NCBI RefSeq assembly: GCF_008974225.1
Contig: NZ_BKZR01000013.1
Coordinates: forward strand, 1 to 64,000
Length of the DNA stretch: 64,000 nt
Direction: 5' to 3'
From: Weizmannia acidilactici
Lineage (GTDB): Bacteria > Bacillota > Bacilli > Bacillales > Bacillaceae_C
This document shows, piece after piece, positions 7,484 to 16,094 of this stretch; position 1 is the stretch's first letter, and each line of letters starts with the position of its first letter. The notes beneath the pieces are model-generated. The model had not been told where the DNA came from and did not search any database. It saw only the letters and a program-made list of their open reading frames with translations. A program made the position numbers and the translations under genes.

Positions 7484-9235
7484 TTAATGTTTTTTCGTAT
7501 AGTCGCGTACACGAGGTTTAATAAGGGATACATCGACGTCTTCATAGCTGAAGACCGGTTCATTCTTTACAGGGTCATAATTTGCCATTGTGGTTTTCAG
7601 CCATTCTTCATCGTTTCGGTCCGGAAACTCAGGTTTATAGTGGGCCCCGCGGCTTTCATTGCGATTTAAAGCACCAATGGTAATGACCCGCGCTAACTGG
7701 AGCATGTTATACAACTGGCGCGTAAATGTTGCAGCCTGGTTGCTCCATTTTGACGTATCCCCGACATTGATATGCTTCCATCTTTCCATTAATTCCTGAA
7801 TCTTTTCGTCAGTCTTCTTCAGACGGTCATTGTAGCGGACAACCGTCACATTTTCCGTCATCCATTCGCCTAGTTCCTTATGTAAAACATAGGCATTTTC
7901 GGTTCCATCCATCGACAGGATTTCATTCCATTTTTTCTCCTGCTCCTGGACCCCACGTTCAAAAACGCTTGACGGCAGTGCATCTGTGCTCTTTTCAAGG
8001 CCGTCGATATAGTTCACGGCTTCAGGCCCCGCAACCATTCCGCCGTAAATCGCGGAAAGAAGCGAGTTCGCCCCTAATCGGTTGGCACCATGCATCGAAT
8101 AATCGCATTCGCCCGCCGCGAACAAGCCCGGAATGCTCGTGTGCTGCTTATAGTCAACCCACAATCCGCCCATCGAATAGTGCACAGCCGGGAATACTTT
8201 CATCGGCACTTTATGCGGGTCTTCTCCAACAAATTTTTCATAGATTTCAATAATTCCGCCTAATTTTACATCAAGTTCATGCGGGTCCTTATGCGACAAA
8301 TCGAGATACACCATGTTTTCCCCATTAATGCCGAGCTTCAAATCAACGCAAACATGGAAAATTTCACGGGTCGCGATATCACGCGGAACAAGGTTTCCGT
8401 AAGCCGGATATTTTTCTTCAAGGAAATACCAAGGTTTACCGTCTTTGTATGTCCAGATGCGTCCGCCTTCCCCGCGGGCCGATTCGCTCATCAGCCGGAG
8501 TTTGTCATCGCCTGGTATCGCCGTTGGGTGGATTTGGATAAATTCTCCGTTCGCATAAGTTGCGCCCTGCTGATAAACAATCGACGACGCTGAACCGGTG
8601 TTGATCATCGAGTTGGTCGATTTTCCGAAAATAATGCCAAGTCCGCCTGACGCCATGATCACGGCATCAGCAGGAAAAGCTTTGATTTCCATTGTTTTCA
8701 AGTTTTGTGCGACAATCCCGCGGCAGACCCCTTCATCGTCTTTAATAATTCCAAGGAATTCCCAGCCTTCGTATTTTGTAACCAGCCCGTCCACTTCATG
8801 GCGCCTTACCTGCTCATCCAGTGCGTACAAAAGCTGCTGGCCGGTTGTTGCGCCGGCAAAAGCCGTCCGGTGGTGCTGCGTTCCGCCAAAACGTCTGAAA
8901 TCCAAAAGCCCTTCCGGCGTGCGGTTAAACATAACACCCATTCTGTCAAATAAATGAATAATGCCAGGTGCAGCTTCACACATCGCTTTTACCGGAGGCT
9001 GGTTGGCCAGAAAGTCCCCGCCGTATACTGTATCATCAAAATGGATCCATGGGGAATCCCCTTCACCTTTTGTGTTGACTGCGCCGTTAATGCCACCCTG
9101 TGCGCAGACAGAGTGCGACCGTTTCACCGGCACTAAAGAAAACAATTCTACCTGTCGGCCCGCTTCCGCAATTTTTACGGTTGACATCAAGCCGGCCAGT
9201 CCCCCGCCGACAACGATGATTTTGCCTTTATTCAT
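7484..9235 (-). CDS. sdhA: Succinate dehydrogenase flavoprotein subunit
   Basis: A 583-residue catalytic subunit that oxidises succinate to fumarate. It has an N-terminal GGGLAGLM dinucleotide-binding loop, the covalent FAD histidine H41 in RSHSVCAQGG, the substrate region with IHPTAIPG, and GANRLGANSLLSAIYGG near the FAD site. Length matches the Bacillus enzyme (about 586). It lies between sdhC and sdhB with 75-82 nt gaps, each holding its own Shine-Dalgarno site, and the three form one operon. Confidence 0.98.
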   Translation of the reverse strand: MNKGKIIVVGGGLAGLMSTVKIAEAGRQVELFSLVPVKRSHSVCAQGGINGAVNTKGEGDSPWIHFDDTVYGGDFLANQPPVKAMCEAAPGIIHLFDRMGVMFNRTPEGLLDFRRFGGTQHHRTAFAGATTGQQLLYALDEQVRRHEVDGLVTKYEGWEFLGIIKDDEGVCRGIVAQNLKTMEIKAFPADAVIMASGGLGIIFGKSTNSMINTGSASSIVYQQGATYANGEFIQIHPTAIPGDDKLRLMSESARGEGGRIWTYKDGKPWYFLEEKYPAYGNLVPRDIATREIFHVCVDLKLGINGENMVYLDLSHKDPHELDVKLGGIIEIYEKFVGEDPHKVPMKVFPAVHYSMGGLWVDYKQHTSIPGLFAAGECDYSMHGANRLGANSLLSAIYGGMVAGPEAVNYIDGLEKSTDALPSSVFERGVQEQEKKWNEILSMDGTENAYVLHKELGEWMTENVTVVRYNDRLKKTDEKIQELMERWKHINVGDTSKWSNQAATFTRQLYNMLQLARVITIGALNRNESRGAHYKPEFPDRNDEEWLKTTMANYDPVKNEPVFSYEDVDVSLIKPRVRDYTKKH

Positions 9236-9316
9236 CGCGATTCACTCCCTCTACATACTTGATGCATATCTCTCAATCTGCCAAACAATCAATCTTCCGT
9301 TTATCAATCGTTTTCA

Positions 9317-9925
9317 TTATGCAAATGCTAATAAAGCTCTAACGTCGACAATCGACAGCAGCACAAACACAACGACCATCACATAAGTGGAAATCTGCTG
9401 CGAACGCTGTGACTGCGTAATGCCCCAGCTGACGAGGAAACTCCACAGGCCGTTAGAAAAATGGAATATGGCAGCCACTGTCCCAATTATGTACCAGGCA
9501 AGCATCCATGGATTGGATAGCAGGTTTGCCATCAAATCAAAATTTAATGGTTTGCCGAGTGCCATTTGAATACGGGTTTCATAGATATGAAATACAAGAA
9601 AAATCAGTACCAGCACACCGCTGATCCTTTGCATCAGGTACATCCAGTTCCTGAAATACCCCAATCTCCCTACATTGCTTGAAGCGGTAAACGCAATGTA
9701 CAAGCCGTAAATCGCGTGGAACAAGAGCGGCAAATAGATGAGTACCACTTCCAGAAACAGAAGGTACGGCAAATGTTCCATAAAGTTTGCTGCTTTGTTG
9801 AATGAAGCGGCTCCGTCTACTGCATAGTGGTTTACTGTCAAATGTATGACTAAAAACAAGCCGATTGGAAAGACACCCAACAAAGAATGCAGTTTGCGGT
9901 GATAAAACTCTCGGTTTCCAGCCAC
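9317..9925 (-). CDS. sdhC: Succinate dehydrogenase cytochrome b558 subunit
   Basis: A 202-residue membrane anchor with five predicted helices. It carries two haems and reduces menaquinone. Histidines H28, H70, H113 and H155 fall at the haem-ligand positions known from B. subtilis SdhC. The start is GTG (MAGNREFYHRKLHS) with GGGGGAT upstream. It is first in the operon, behind a consensus-like promoter and an inverted repeat in the leader. Confidence 0.97.
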   Translation of the reverse strand: MAGNREFYHRKLHSLLGVFPIGLFLVIHLTVNHYAVDGAASFNKAANFMEHLPYLLFLEVVLIYLPLLFHAIYGLYIAFTASSNVGRLGYFRNWMYLMQRISGVLVLIFLVFHIYETRIQMALGKPLNFDLMANLLSNPWMLAWYIIGTVAAIFHFSNGLWSFLVSWGITQSQRSQQISTYVMVVVFVLLSIVDVRALLAFA

Positions 9926-9950
9926 AAGTGTATCCCCCTTTGTAGTGTGA

Positions 9951-9998
9951 ATTTATGCAAAGAAAACAATATCAATCATGCTTTCTTTTTGCATAAAT
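9951..9998 (-). repeat. Inverted repeat in the sdhC leader
   Basis: Perfect 11-bp arms ATTTATGCAAA and TTTGCATAAAT with a 26-nt centre. It lies within the transcribed leader and ends 25 nt before the sdhC start. It could be an RNA hairpin or an operator; there is no T run, so it is not a terminator. Confidence 0.75.
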
Positions 9999-10026
9999 GT
10001 TTTTATAACAATTATGTGACAGTTTT

Positions 10027-10055
10027 ATTGTACTCCCGACAAATGGGCACGTCAA
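10027..10055 (-). promoter_or_regulatory. Sigma-A promoter of sdhCAB
   Basis: TTGACG, 17-nt spacer, TACAAT on the minus strand, about 100 nt before the sdhC GTG. This predicts a leader of roughly 95 nt that contains the inverted repeat. Confidence 0.75.
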
Positions 10056-10365
10056 GGAAACGCATTCATAAAAATGCGCCAAAAATGCTACTAATTTGTC
10101 TTTTTATTACGATATCCCATTTTTTAATCATTTTTTTAGAATAGTGTATACTCAACATGATATTTGTATTAAATAGGAATTTTTATCCATAGGCTGCATA
10201 TTTTAATAAAATTTTAATAGAAATGCGGTAAACTGCTTGAAGTGCTCTCCCCGGTTCCGGAACGCGGCCGGAAATCGTTTGTTTTTATACATATTTTATA
10301 AAAATGCCTTTTAAGTCCGGATTTATTTTGTATATAATATAGCATATAAGAAAGAGGGGAATCGC

Positions 10366-10815
10366 GTGAAATCTTCTACTGGCAACGATACAGCGGCTGA
10401 GCAGCTGACGGTGCCCGCTTTCGGGTACGAGCTGATGCGTGATATATTAATTCCGGAAATTCTCGGCAAAGAAACACCCGATATTTTATATTGGGCAGGA
10501 AAACATTTAGCAAGGAAATTCCCGCTGATCACCTTTGATGAGATTGTTTCTTTTTTTCATGAAGCAGGATGGGGAACCTTAACAATAAAAAAAGAAGAGA
10601 AATACAGAATCGAATTTGAGCTCGCCGGCCCGATCATCGGCAGGCAGCTGGAAATTGGCCGGGAATCCACCTTTAAGCTTGAAGCAGGTTTTTTGGCCGA
10701 ACAGTACCGAATGCAGAAAAAACTGATTACGGAAGCTGCGGAAGAAGTGATGAAAAAAGCAAAAAAAGTACGCATTACCGTGCAGTGGGACCAAAAAGAC
10801 CCATCCGGCGAATAA
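10366..10815 (+). CDS. yslB: YslB, DUF2507 protein
   Basis: A 149-residue soluble protein with the DUF2507 pattern: FGYELMRDILIPEILG near the N-terminus, ILYWAGKHLARKFPL in the middle, and AGFLAEQYR later. It is conserved next to sdhC in Bacillus, but its function is not known to me. The start is GTG behind AGAGGGGA. A TATAAT lies about 28 nt upstream (10333-10338) with a poor -35. It is divergent from sdhC and convergent with lysC. The remainder of the 440-nt gap to sdhC is AT-rich with no other feature I can support. Confidence 0.88.
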   Translation: MKSSTGNDTAAEQLTVPAFGYELMRDILIPEILGKETPDILYWAGKHLARKFPLITFDEIVSFFHEAGWGTLTIKKEEKYRIEFELAGPIIGRQLEIGRESTFKLEAGFLAEQYRMQKKLITEAAEEVMKKAKKVRITVQWDQKDPSGE

Positions 10816-10822
10816 AAAGTGC

Positions 10823-10855
10823 AAAAAGCAGGGGGCAACCGGCCCCTGCTTTTTC
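10823..10855 (+). terminator. Bidirectional terminator between yslB and lysC
   Basis: AAAAAGCAGGGG and CCCCTGCTTTTT form a 12-bp stem with an 8-nt loop. T runs on both strands let it serve yslB and, after read-through of repeat copy B, lysC. Confidence 0.88.
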
Positions 10856-10877
10856 TTTTGGCTCTGTTAAATTTTAT

Positions 10878-11010
10878 TGTTGATGATCACTAATTCTGGG
10901 ACTCCCGCGGAATAAGCGGACAAGAAGAGACCCCACATGCCGTGGTATTCGGCGGGGCGGCCCGCGGACGCGTCATTAGCGAAGCGGATTTCGCGATCAT
11001 CAACATTGAT
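10878..11010 (+). repeat. Dispersed GC-rich repeat, copy B
   Basis: Best preserved copy. It is bounded by TTGATGATC on the left and GATCATCAA on the right, a 9-bp terminal inverted repeat, followed by ATTGATCACGAATAAC. The interior contains GGACTCCCGCGGAATAAGC, a GGCGGGGCGGCCCGCGGACGC core and AGCGGATTTCGCGATC. It lies between the yslB terminator and the lysC stop. Confidence 0.7.
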
Positions 11011-11027
11011 CACGAATAACCTTTCTT

Positions 11028-12257
11028 TTAAATATTTTGCTCCACGGCATCGAGTTCAAATGCGTTGTGTAGGCATTGTGCCGCACGGATCATTTCTTTT
11101 TCGTCAACGACGGTGGAAACTTTGATTTCAGAAGTGCTGATCATTTTAATGGCAATTCCGTTATCTGCAAGAACCTGAAACATTTTCGCCGCAACACCCG
11201 GATTGGAAACCATGCCCGAGCCGATGATCGACACCTTTGAAAGGCCCGTTTCCGTTTCAAAATGGTCAATACCAAGCCGTGCTTTATTGAATTCCAAAAT
11301 ATCGGCTGTATCTTTCAAATCTTTATCTTTAATGGAAAAGGATAAATAAGTTTTATTGTCAGCCGTCTGGTTTTGGATAATGATGTCCACATCAATATGA
11401 TGGTCCGCCAGAATCGTGAAAATATCCGATAAATTGCGGAACCCGTTCTCCAACCCGAAAATAGTGACTCTTGTAATGGCGTCTTCAAATGCCACACCGC
11501 GGACGATTAAATTTTTCTCCACTGCAACTTCCTCCTCAATGAACGTACCTTCAACTTTTTCCAAACTGGAGCAGACCTCAAGCGGAACCGAGAAATTTTT
11601 GGCAAATTCCACAGCCCGGGCATGTAATACGCCGGCACCAAGATTCGCAAGCTCAAGCATTTCATCATACGATATAGCCTGAAGCTTCCGGGCATTCGGT
11701 ATATAGCGCGGATCGGATGTAAATACGCCTGTTACATCCGTAAAAATGATGCAGCGGTCCGCATGCAATGCCGCAGCGAGCGCGACCGACGTTGTATCCG
11801 AACCGCCCCTGCCCAGTGTCGTAATTTCACCCTCTTCGGTAACACCCTGGAATCCCGCTACAATCACAATCTGCCCTTTTTCCAAATGGGATTTGATTTT
11901 ATCGGTGCGGATTTCCAAAATTCGGGCATTCCCGTGCACCGCTTCAGTCACGATGCCAGCCTGCCAACCGGTATAGGAAACGGCATCATAGCCCCTGTCA
12001 ATTAATGCCATGGCAACCAGTGAAATGGTTACCTGCTCGCCGGTGGACAAAAGCATGTCCATCTCCCGCTTTGCAGGATAGGAAGAAAGCTCATTTGCCA
12101 GAGAAACAAGCTGGTCGGTCGTCTTGCCCATGGCAGAAACGACGACAACAACATCATTTCCTTTCTCTTTTTCTTCGATAATACGGTTCACCGTATTTTT
12201 GATTCTTTCCACATTTCCGACTGAAGTTCCCCCAAATTTTTGAACAATGATTCCCAA
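11028..12257 (-). CDS. lysC: Aspartokinase (LysC type)
   Basis: A 409-residue enzyme that phosphorylates L-aspartate, the entry to lysine, diaminopimelate, threonine and methionine. The kinase fold opens with VQKFGGTSVG and contains LLSTGEQVT, GWQAG, LGRGGSDTTSVALA and TDVTGVFTSDPR. The last 150 residues are two ACT domains (RVTIFGL and VSIIGSGMVSNPGVA) for allosteric control. The start is TTG with GAAGGTAGG upstream. The lysine riboswitch in its leader matches the lysine-sensitive aspartokinase II of B. subtilis. In that species an internal start also makes a beta subunit; I did not confirm one here. Confidence 0.96.
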   Translation of the reverse strand: MGIIVQKFGGTSVGNVERIKNTVNRIIEEKEKGNDVVVVVSAMGKTTDQLVSLANELSSYPAKREMDMLLSTGEQVTISLVAMALIDRGYDAVSYTGWQAGIVTEAVHGNARILEIRTDKIKSHLEKGQIVIVAGFQGVTEEGEITTLGRGGSDTTSVALAAALHADRCIIFTDVTGVFTSDPRYIPNARKLQAISYDEMLELANLGAGVLHARAVEFAKNFSVPLEVCSSLEKVEGTFIEEEVAVEKNLIVRGVAFEDAITRVTIFGLENGFRNLSDIFTILADHHIDVDIIIQNQTADNKTYLSFSIKDKDLKDTADILEFNKARLGIDHFETETGLSKVSIIGSGMVSNPGVAAKMFQVLADNGIAIKMISTSEIKVSTVVDEKEMIRAAQCLHNAFELDAVEQNI

Positions 12258-12363
12258 TTATGCCGCCTACCTTCTTCTATTTGTGATGTATGAGGCTACC
12301 ATTCAAAGCAAAAGCGATTTGACTGCGCCTTTCCGGTATTGGCACCGGCAAGGCCTGCCCGAC

Positions 12364-12400
12364 CAAAAAAAGCAATGAGAACGGATATCTCATTGCTTTT
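12364..12400 (-). terminator. Riboswitch-controlled terminator before lysC
   Basis: Stem AAAAGCAATGAGA...TCTCATTGCTTTT followed by Ts. Its 5' arm contains ATGAGATA (12386-12393), the exact complement of TATCTCAT (12427-12434) at the 3' end of aptamer helix P1. The two helices therefore compete: lysine binding closes P1 and lets the terminator form. Confidence 0.9.
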
Positions 12401-12430
12401 GAATACGCGGGTACGCAGTCACTTTTATGA

Positions 12431-12596
12431 GATAGCGCTCCAAGATATTCCATCTTGACAGTTCTGGATTTCTTCAATACAGAACCAGCAAAAATGGCAT
12501 TGAGGCCATTTTCACTTCGGCGGAACTTCCTTTCAAGAACCTTCACAGAAGCCCAATCTTCTCCGGCCCTTTACTCTTAAGCCCCGCGCCTCTATC
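12431..12596 (-). promoter_or_regulatory. Lysine riboswitch (L box) aptamer
   Basis: The minus strand contains the L-box landmarks in order: GATAGAGGCGC, AGAGTAAAGGG, GAAGATTGGGCTTCTGTGAAG, CCGCCGAAGTG, GCTGG, ACTGTCA and GGAGCGCTATC. GATAG and CTATC close helix P1. The terminator follows 30 nt later and lysC about 170 nt later. When lysine is abundant, transcription should stop before lysC. Confidence 0.95.
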
Positions 12597-12647
12597 ATGA
12601 ACGAAAATGCTCTGATGAAAAACTGCCGGCCGCTGCAACGGTACCGC

Positions 12648-12676
12648 ATTATAAACGGCCAACAATCCCCTAACAA
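12648..12676 (-). promoter_or_regulatory. Sigma-A promoter of lysC
   Basis: TTGTTA, a 17-nt spacer, TATAAT on the minus strand, about 45 nt before the riboswitch. The predicted start leaves a leader of about 385 nt. It lies 57 nt past the uvrC stop codon. Confidence 0.85.
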
Positions 12677-12732
12677 AGTAGCAATATGAAATTTTACAAC
12701 GATTATAACACAAACTGAAAACTTCGGCTAGG

Positions 12733-14505
12733 CTATTCTTGTAATTTTTTGATTAATATTTCAGTAACCGGCCGTGGGATCCCGATTTCAATAAATTCTT
12801 CGGGTTTGGCTTCTTTTATTTTTTTGACGGATCCAAAATGCCGGAGCAGCTGTTTTTTCCGTTTCGGCCCAATGCCCGGGATGTCGTCCAAAATTGACTG
12901 GAATGCGGATTTTCCGCGCAATTCCCTGTGGAACGTAATGGCAAAACGGTGCACTTCATCCTGAATGCGCTGGAGCAGATAAAATTCCTGGCTGTTCCGG
13001 TCAAGCGGCACAATTTCGAGCGGATCTCCGAACAGAAGCTGCGAAGTATTGTGCTTTTCGTCTTTTGCCAGCCCCCCGATCGGGATCTTAAGCCCCAATT
13101 CGTTTTCCAGCACATCCCTTGCCGCATCAATCTGCCCTTTTCCGCCGTCGATGATAATAAGATCCGGAAGCGGCAATTTTTCTTTCAGGGCGCGGGTATA
13201 GCGGCGGCGGACAACTTCCCGCATCGATTCATAATCATCCGGCCCTTCCACGGTTTTAATTTTATATTTCCGGTATTCCTTTTTCGCCGCTTTTCCGTCA
13301 ATAAACACGACCATGGCCGAAACAGGGTTCGTACCCTGGATATTGGAGTTATCGAAAGCTTCAATGCGGTGCGGCGTGTAGATGCCGAGCTTTTCCCCGA
13401 GATTTTCGACAGCTTTGATGGTCCGTTCTTCATCGCGTTCAATCAAGGCAAATTTTTCTTTCAAGGCAATCGCGGCATTTTTTTCGGCCATCAGCACGAG
13501 TTCATGCTTCTGCCCCTTTTTTGGCTGTAGCACTTTTGTTTCCAATAACTGTTCCGCCAGTTCCCGGTCCGCTTTTTCAGTGATCAGCACTTCTTTCGGC
13601 TTGATATGCTCCGGTTTTGCATAAAACTGGCCGAGATAGCTTAGAAATTCTTCTTCCGGTTCATCGTAAATCGGAAACAATGAAACATCCCGTTCGATCA
13701 GCTTCCCCTGACGCATAAAAAACACCTGGACACACATCCAGCCCTTATCAACCGCATAGCCGAGAATGTCGCGGTCGGTAAAATCGGTCATCGTAATTTT
13801 CTGCTTTTCCATCGTCATTTCAATATTGGCGATCTGATCGCGGTATTCTTTCGCCCGCTCGAATTCCAGCCTTTCCGCGGCGGCATGCATTTTTTGCTCC
13901 AATTCTTTTTTGATTTCAGTATAACCCCCGTTCAAAAAACGGGTGATTTCATCGGTAATTTCTTTGTACGTTTCTTCTTTGACCTCATTCACGCACGGCG
14001 CCAGGCATTGGCCCATGTGGTAGTAAAGGCAAACGCGATCTGGGAGATTGGTGCATTTCCTTAAAGGATACAGCCGGTCAAGCAGCTTTTTTGTTTCGTT
14101 AGCAGCTTGGACATTCGGATACGGCCCGAAATATTTTCCCTTATCTTTTTTCACTTTCCGGGTCGTGATCAGGCGCGGATGCCGTTCATGCGTCAGTTTG
14201 ATATACGGATACGTTTTGTCGTCCTTCAGCATGACGTTGTATTTCGGATCATACTTTTTGATCAGGTTGATTTCAAGAATGAGGGCCTCGATATTGGATG
14301 AAGTGACAATATATTCAAAGTCTTCGATCTCACTCACAAGCCGCTGTGTTTTTCCATCGTGCGAACCGGTGAAGTAAGAGCGGACACGATTTTTTAGAAT
14401 TTTGGCTTTCCCAACATAGATGACGGTCCCCTGCCTGTCTTTCATTAAATAGCAGCCAGGCTGATCGGGTAGGAGGGCGAGTTTATTGCGGATGGTATCG
14501 TTCAA
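12733..14505 (-). CDS. uvrC: UvrABC system subunit C (excinuclease)
   Basis: A 590-residue nuclease that makes both incisions in nucleotide excision repair. The N-terminal GIY-YIG domain is seen in PGCYLMKDRQGTVIYVGKAK. A cysteine cluster (C-x10-C-x7-C-x3-C) follows at YPLRKCTNLPDRVCLYYHMGQ. Then come a UVR helix pair (KKELEQKMHAAAERLEFERA), the RNase-H-like nuclease (EAFDNSNIQGTNPVSAMVVF, IIDGGKGQ) and C-terminal helix-hairpin-helix (DDIPGIGPKRKKQLLRHFGS). The start is TTG with GAGGTG upstream. I see no hairpin between it and the lysC promoter. Confidence 0.96.
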   Translation of the reverse strand: MNDTIRNKLALLPDQPGCYLMKDRQGTVIYVGKAKILKNRVRSYFTGSHDGKTQRLVSEIEDFEYIVTSSNIEALILEINLIKKYDPKYNVMLKDDKTYPYIKLTHERHPRLITTRKVKKDKGKYFGPYPNVQAANETKKLLDRLYPLRKCTNLPDRVCLYYHMGQCLAPCVNEVKEETYKEITDEITRFLNGGYTEIKKELEQKMHAAAERLEFERAKEYRDQIANIEMTMEKQKITMTDFTDRDILGYAVDKGWMCVQVFFMRQGKLIERDVSLFPIYDEPEEEFLSYLGQFYAKPEHIKPKEVLITEKADRELAEQLLETKVLQPKKGQKHELVLMAEKNAAIALKEKFALIERDEERTIKAVENLGEKLGIYTPHRIEAFDNSNIQGTNPVSAMVVFIDGKAAKKEYRKYKIKTVEGPDDYESMREVVRRRYTRALKEKLPLPDLIIIDGGKGQIDAARDVLENELGLKIPIGGLAKDEKHNTSQLLFGDPLEIVPLDRNSQEFYLLQRIQDEVHRFAITFHRELRGKSAFQSILDDIPGIGPKRKKQLLRHFGSVKKIKEAKPEEFIEIGIPRPVTEILIKKLQE

Positions 14506-14534
14506 TTTCTCTCACCTCAAATATTGCGATCTGT

Positions 14535-14564
14535 AAAAAATCCGAGCCATTTCTGACCCGGATT
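14535..14564 (-). terminator. trxA terminator
   Basis: Stem AATCCGgG/CtCGGATT with a 14-nt loop and a run of Ts, 14 nt past the trxA stop. Confidence 0.8.
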
Positions 14565-14577
14565 CGACATGCATGGA

Positions 14578-14892
14578 TTATAAATGTTTTTTCACTAATT
14601 CTTCCAAAGCTTCTTTCGGTTGGTAACCAATTACTTTGTCAACCTGTTTGCCGTCTTTCATTACGACAAGCGTCGGAATGCTCATAATCCCGAATTTGCT
14701 TGCAGTTTCCTGGTTTTCATCGACATCCACTTTTACGATTTTGACTTTGTCGCCCATTTCTGCGTCAATTTCTTCCAAAACCGGTGCAATCATTTTGCAC
14801 GGACCGCACCAAGTTGCCCAAAAGTCCGTTAAAACCAAACCTTCGCTGACTTCCTGTTCGAAAGTAGCGTCAGTTGCATGAGTAATTGCCAT
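14578..14892 (-). CDS. trxA: Thioredoxin
   Basis: A 104-residue thioredoxin with active-site C29-G30-P31-C32 in FWATWCGPCKM and the cis-proline loop MSIPTL. It reduces disulfides in ribonucleotide reductase, PAPS reductase, methionine sulfoxide reductase and other proteins, using electrons from thioredoxin reductase. The ATG has AGGAGG upstream. TATACT about 45 nt before the start is a possible -10. In B. subtilis trxA is essential and stress induced. Here it is a single-gene unit with its own terminator. Confidence 0.97.
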   Translation of the reverse strand: MAITHATDATFEQEVSEGLVLTDFWATWCGPCKMIAPVLEEIDAEMGDKVKIVKVDVDENQETASKFGIMSIPTLVVMKDGKQVDKVIGYQPKEALEELVKKHL

Positions 14893-15044
14893 ATTGATAA
14901 AACCCTCCTAAGTCAAACTATTACTGCTGATGATAAGTATATCATCCTTTTCCATATGATGCGAATGTTATGTTTGAATCATTCACCCAAAAAATGCAGT
15001 AATGATTTTATTATTTTATACCCTTTTTGCATGAATTTCCAACA

Positions 15045-15080
15045 TAAAGCAGGGCCTAGGGGAATCTGCCGCCCAAGCCC
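15045..15080 (-). terminator. Possible etfA operon terminator
   Basis: GGGCTTGGG and CCCTAGGCCC can form a 9-bp stem just past the etfA stop, but only CTTTATGTT follows. A weak terminator. Confidence 0.45.
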
Positions 15081-15086
15081 TTTTGG

Positions 15087-16067
15087 TTATGCCGTCGTGA
15101 CTTTTAATTTTTTGAATTCTTCCGTCAAAAGCGGCACGACTTCAAACAGGTCGCCGACAATGCCATAGTCCGCCACGTTAAAAATATTGGCTTCCGGGTC
15201 TTTGTTGATGGCGACAATGACTTTTGAATTGGACATGCCGGCCAGATGCTGGATCGCGCCCGAAATGCCGCACGCAATGTACAGGTCCGGAGTAACAACC
15301 TTCCCGGTTTGCCCGATTTGCAAGGAATAATCGCAGTAGCCTGCATCGCATGCGCCGCGTGAAGCCCCGACCGCGCCGCCGAGCACATCGGCAAGCTCTT
15401 TCAGCGGTTTAAAGCCTTCCGCGCTTTTTACGCCGCGGCCGCCGGAGACGATCACCTTCGCTTCAGAAAGGTCAACGCCTTCACTCGCTTTACGGATAAC
15501 TTCTTTTATAATGGTTCGCAAATCTTTAATCTCCGCTTGAATCGTTTGGACATCCCCTGTTCTGGACTCATCTTTTTCAAGCGGGCTTATATTGTTCGGG
15601 CGGATAGTGGCGAAAATGATGCCGTCTGTAATGATTTTCTTTTCAAATGCTTTACCGGAATAAATCGGCCGGGTAAAGACAACATGTTCGCCCGCCGCTT
15701 CTACGATTGTCGCGTCCGAAATGAGGCCGGCATCCAGTTTGCTTGCAATTTTTGGCGCCAAATCTTTGCCGAGCGCGGTATGTCCGAAAATGATGCCGTC
15801 CGGATTTTCTGAATGAACAACGGCAAGGAAGGCCTGCGAAAAACCGTCTGAAGAGTAGTTTTTTAGATTCCCGTCTTCCACAACTACAACACGGTCAGCA
15901 CCGTATTGAATCATATCTTTGCCCAAATTTTGAACGGAATCCCCGATTAAAACACCGACTACTTCCCCGCCTTCCGCAACCGTTTTCCCTGCGGCAATAG
16001 CTTCAAAAGACACATTGCGGAGCGATCCATCGCGGACTTCTCCGAGTACCAATACTTTTCGACTCAT
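15087..16067 (-). CDS. etfA: Electron transfer flavoprotein alpha subunit
   Basis: A 326-residue subunit that binds FAD and takes electrons from acyl-CoA dehydrogenases. The C-terminal FAD domain carries VSGGRGV, GASRGACDAGY, LQIGQTGK and ACGISGAIQHLAGM, the usual ETF-alpha blocks. The N-terminal half is the Rossmann-like ETF domain. The ATG at MSRKVLVLGE has GGAGGGG upstream. It closes the fadR-fadB-etfB-etfA set and starts 27 nt after etfB. Confidence 0.96.
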   Translation of the reverse strand: MSRKVLVLGEVRDGSLRNVSFEAIAAGKTVAEGGEVVGVLIGDSVQNLGKDMIQYGADRVVVVEDGNLKNYSSDGFSQAFLAVVHSENPDGIIFGHTALGKDLAPKIASKLDAGLISDATIVEAAGEHVVFTRPIYSGKAFEKKIITDGIIFATIRPNNISPLEKDESRTGDVQTIQAEIKDLRTIIKEVIRKASEGVDLSEAKVIVSGGRGVKSAEGFKPLKELADVLGGAVGASRGACDAGYCDYSLQIGQTGKVVTPDLYIACGISGAIQHLAGMSNSKVIVAINKDPEANIFNVADYGIVGDLFEVVPLLTEEFKKLKVTTA

Positions 16068-16094
16068 TCTGTTCCCCTCCAGTACCAATTTCAA

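Noticed and set aside
12258..12732. 89-codon minus-strand frame upstream of lysC
   Set aside because: It lies wholly within the lysine riboswitch and its terminator.
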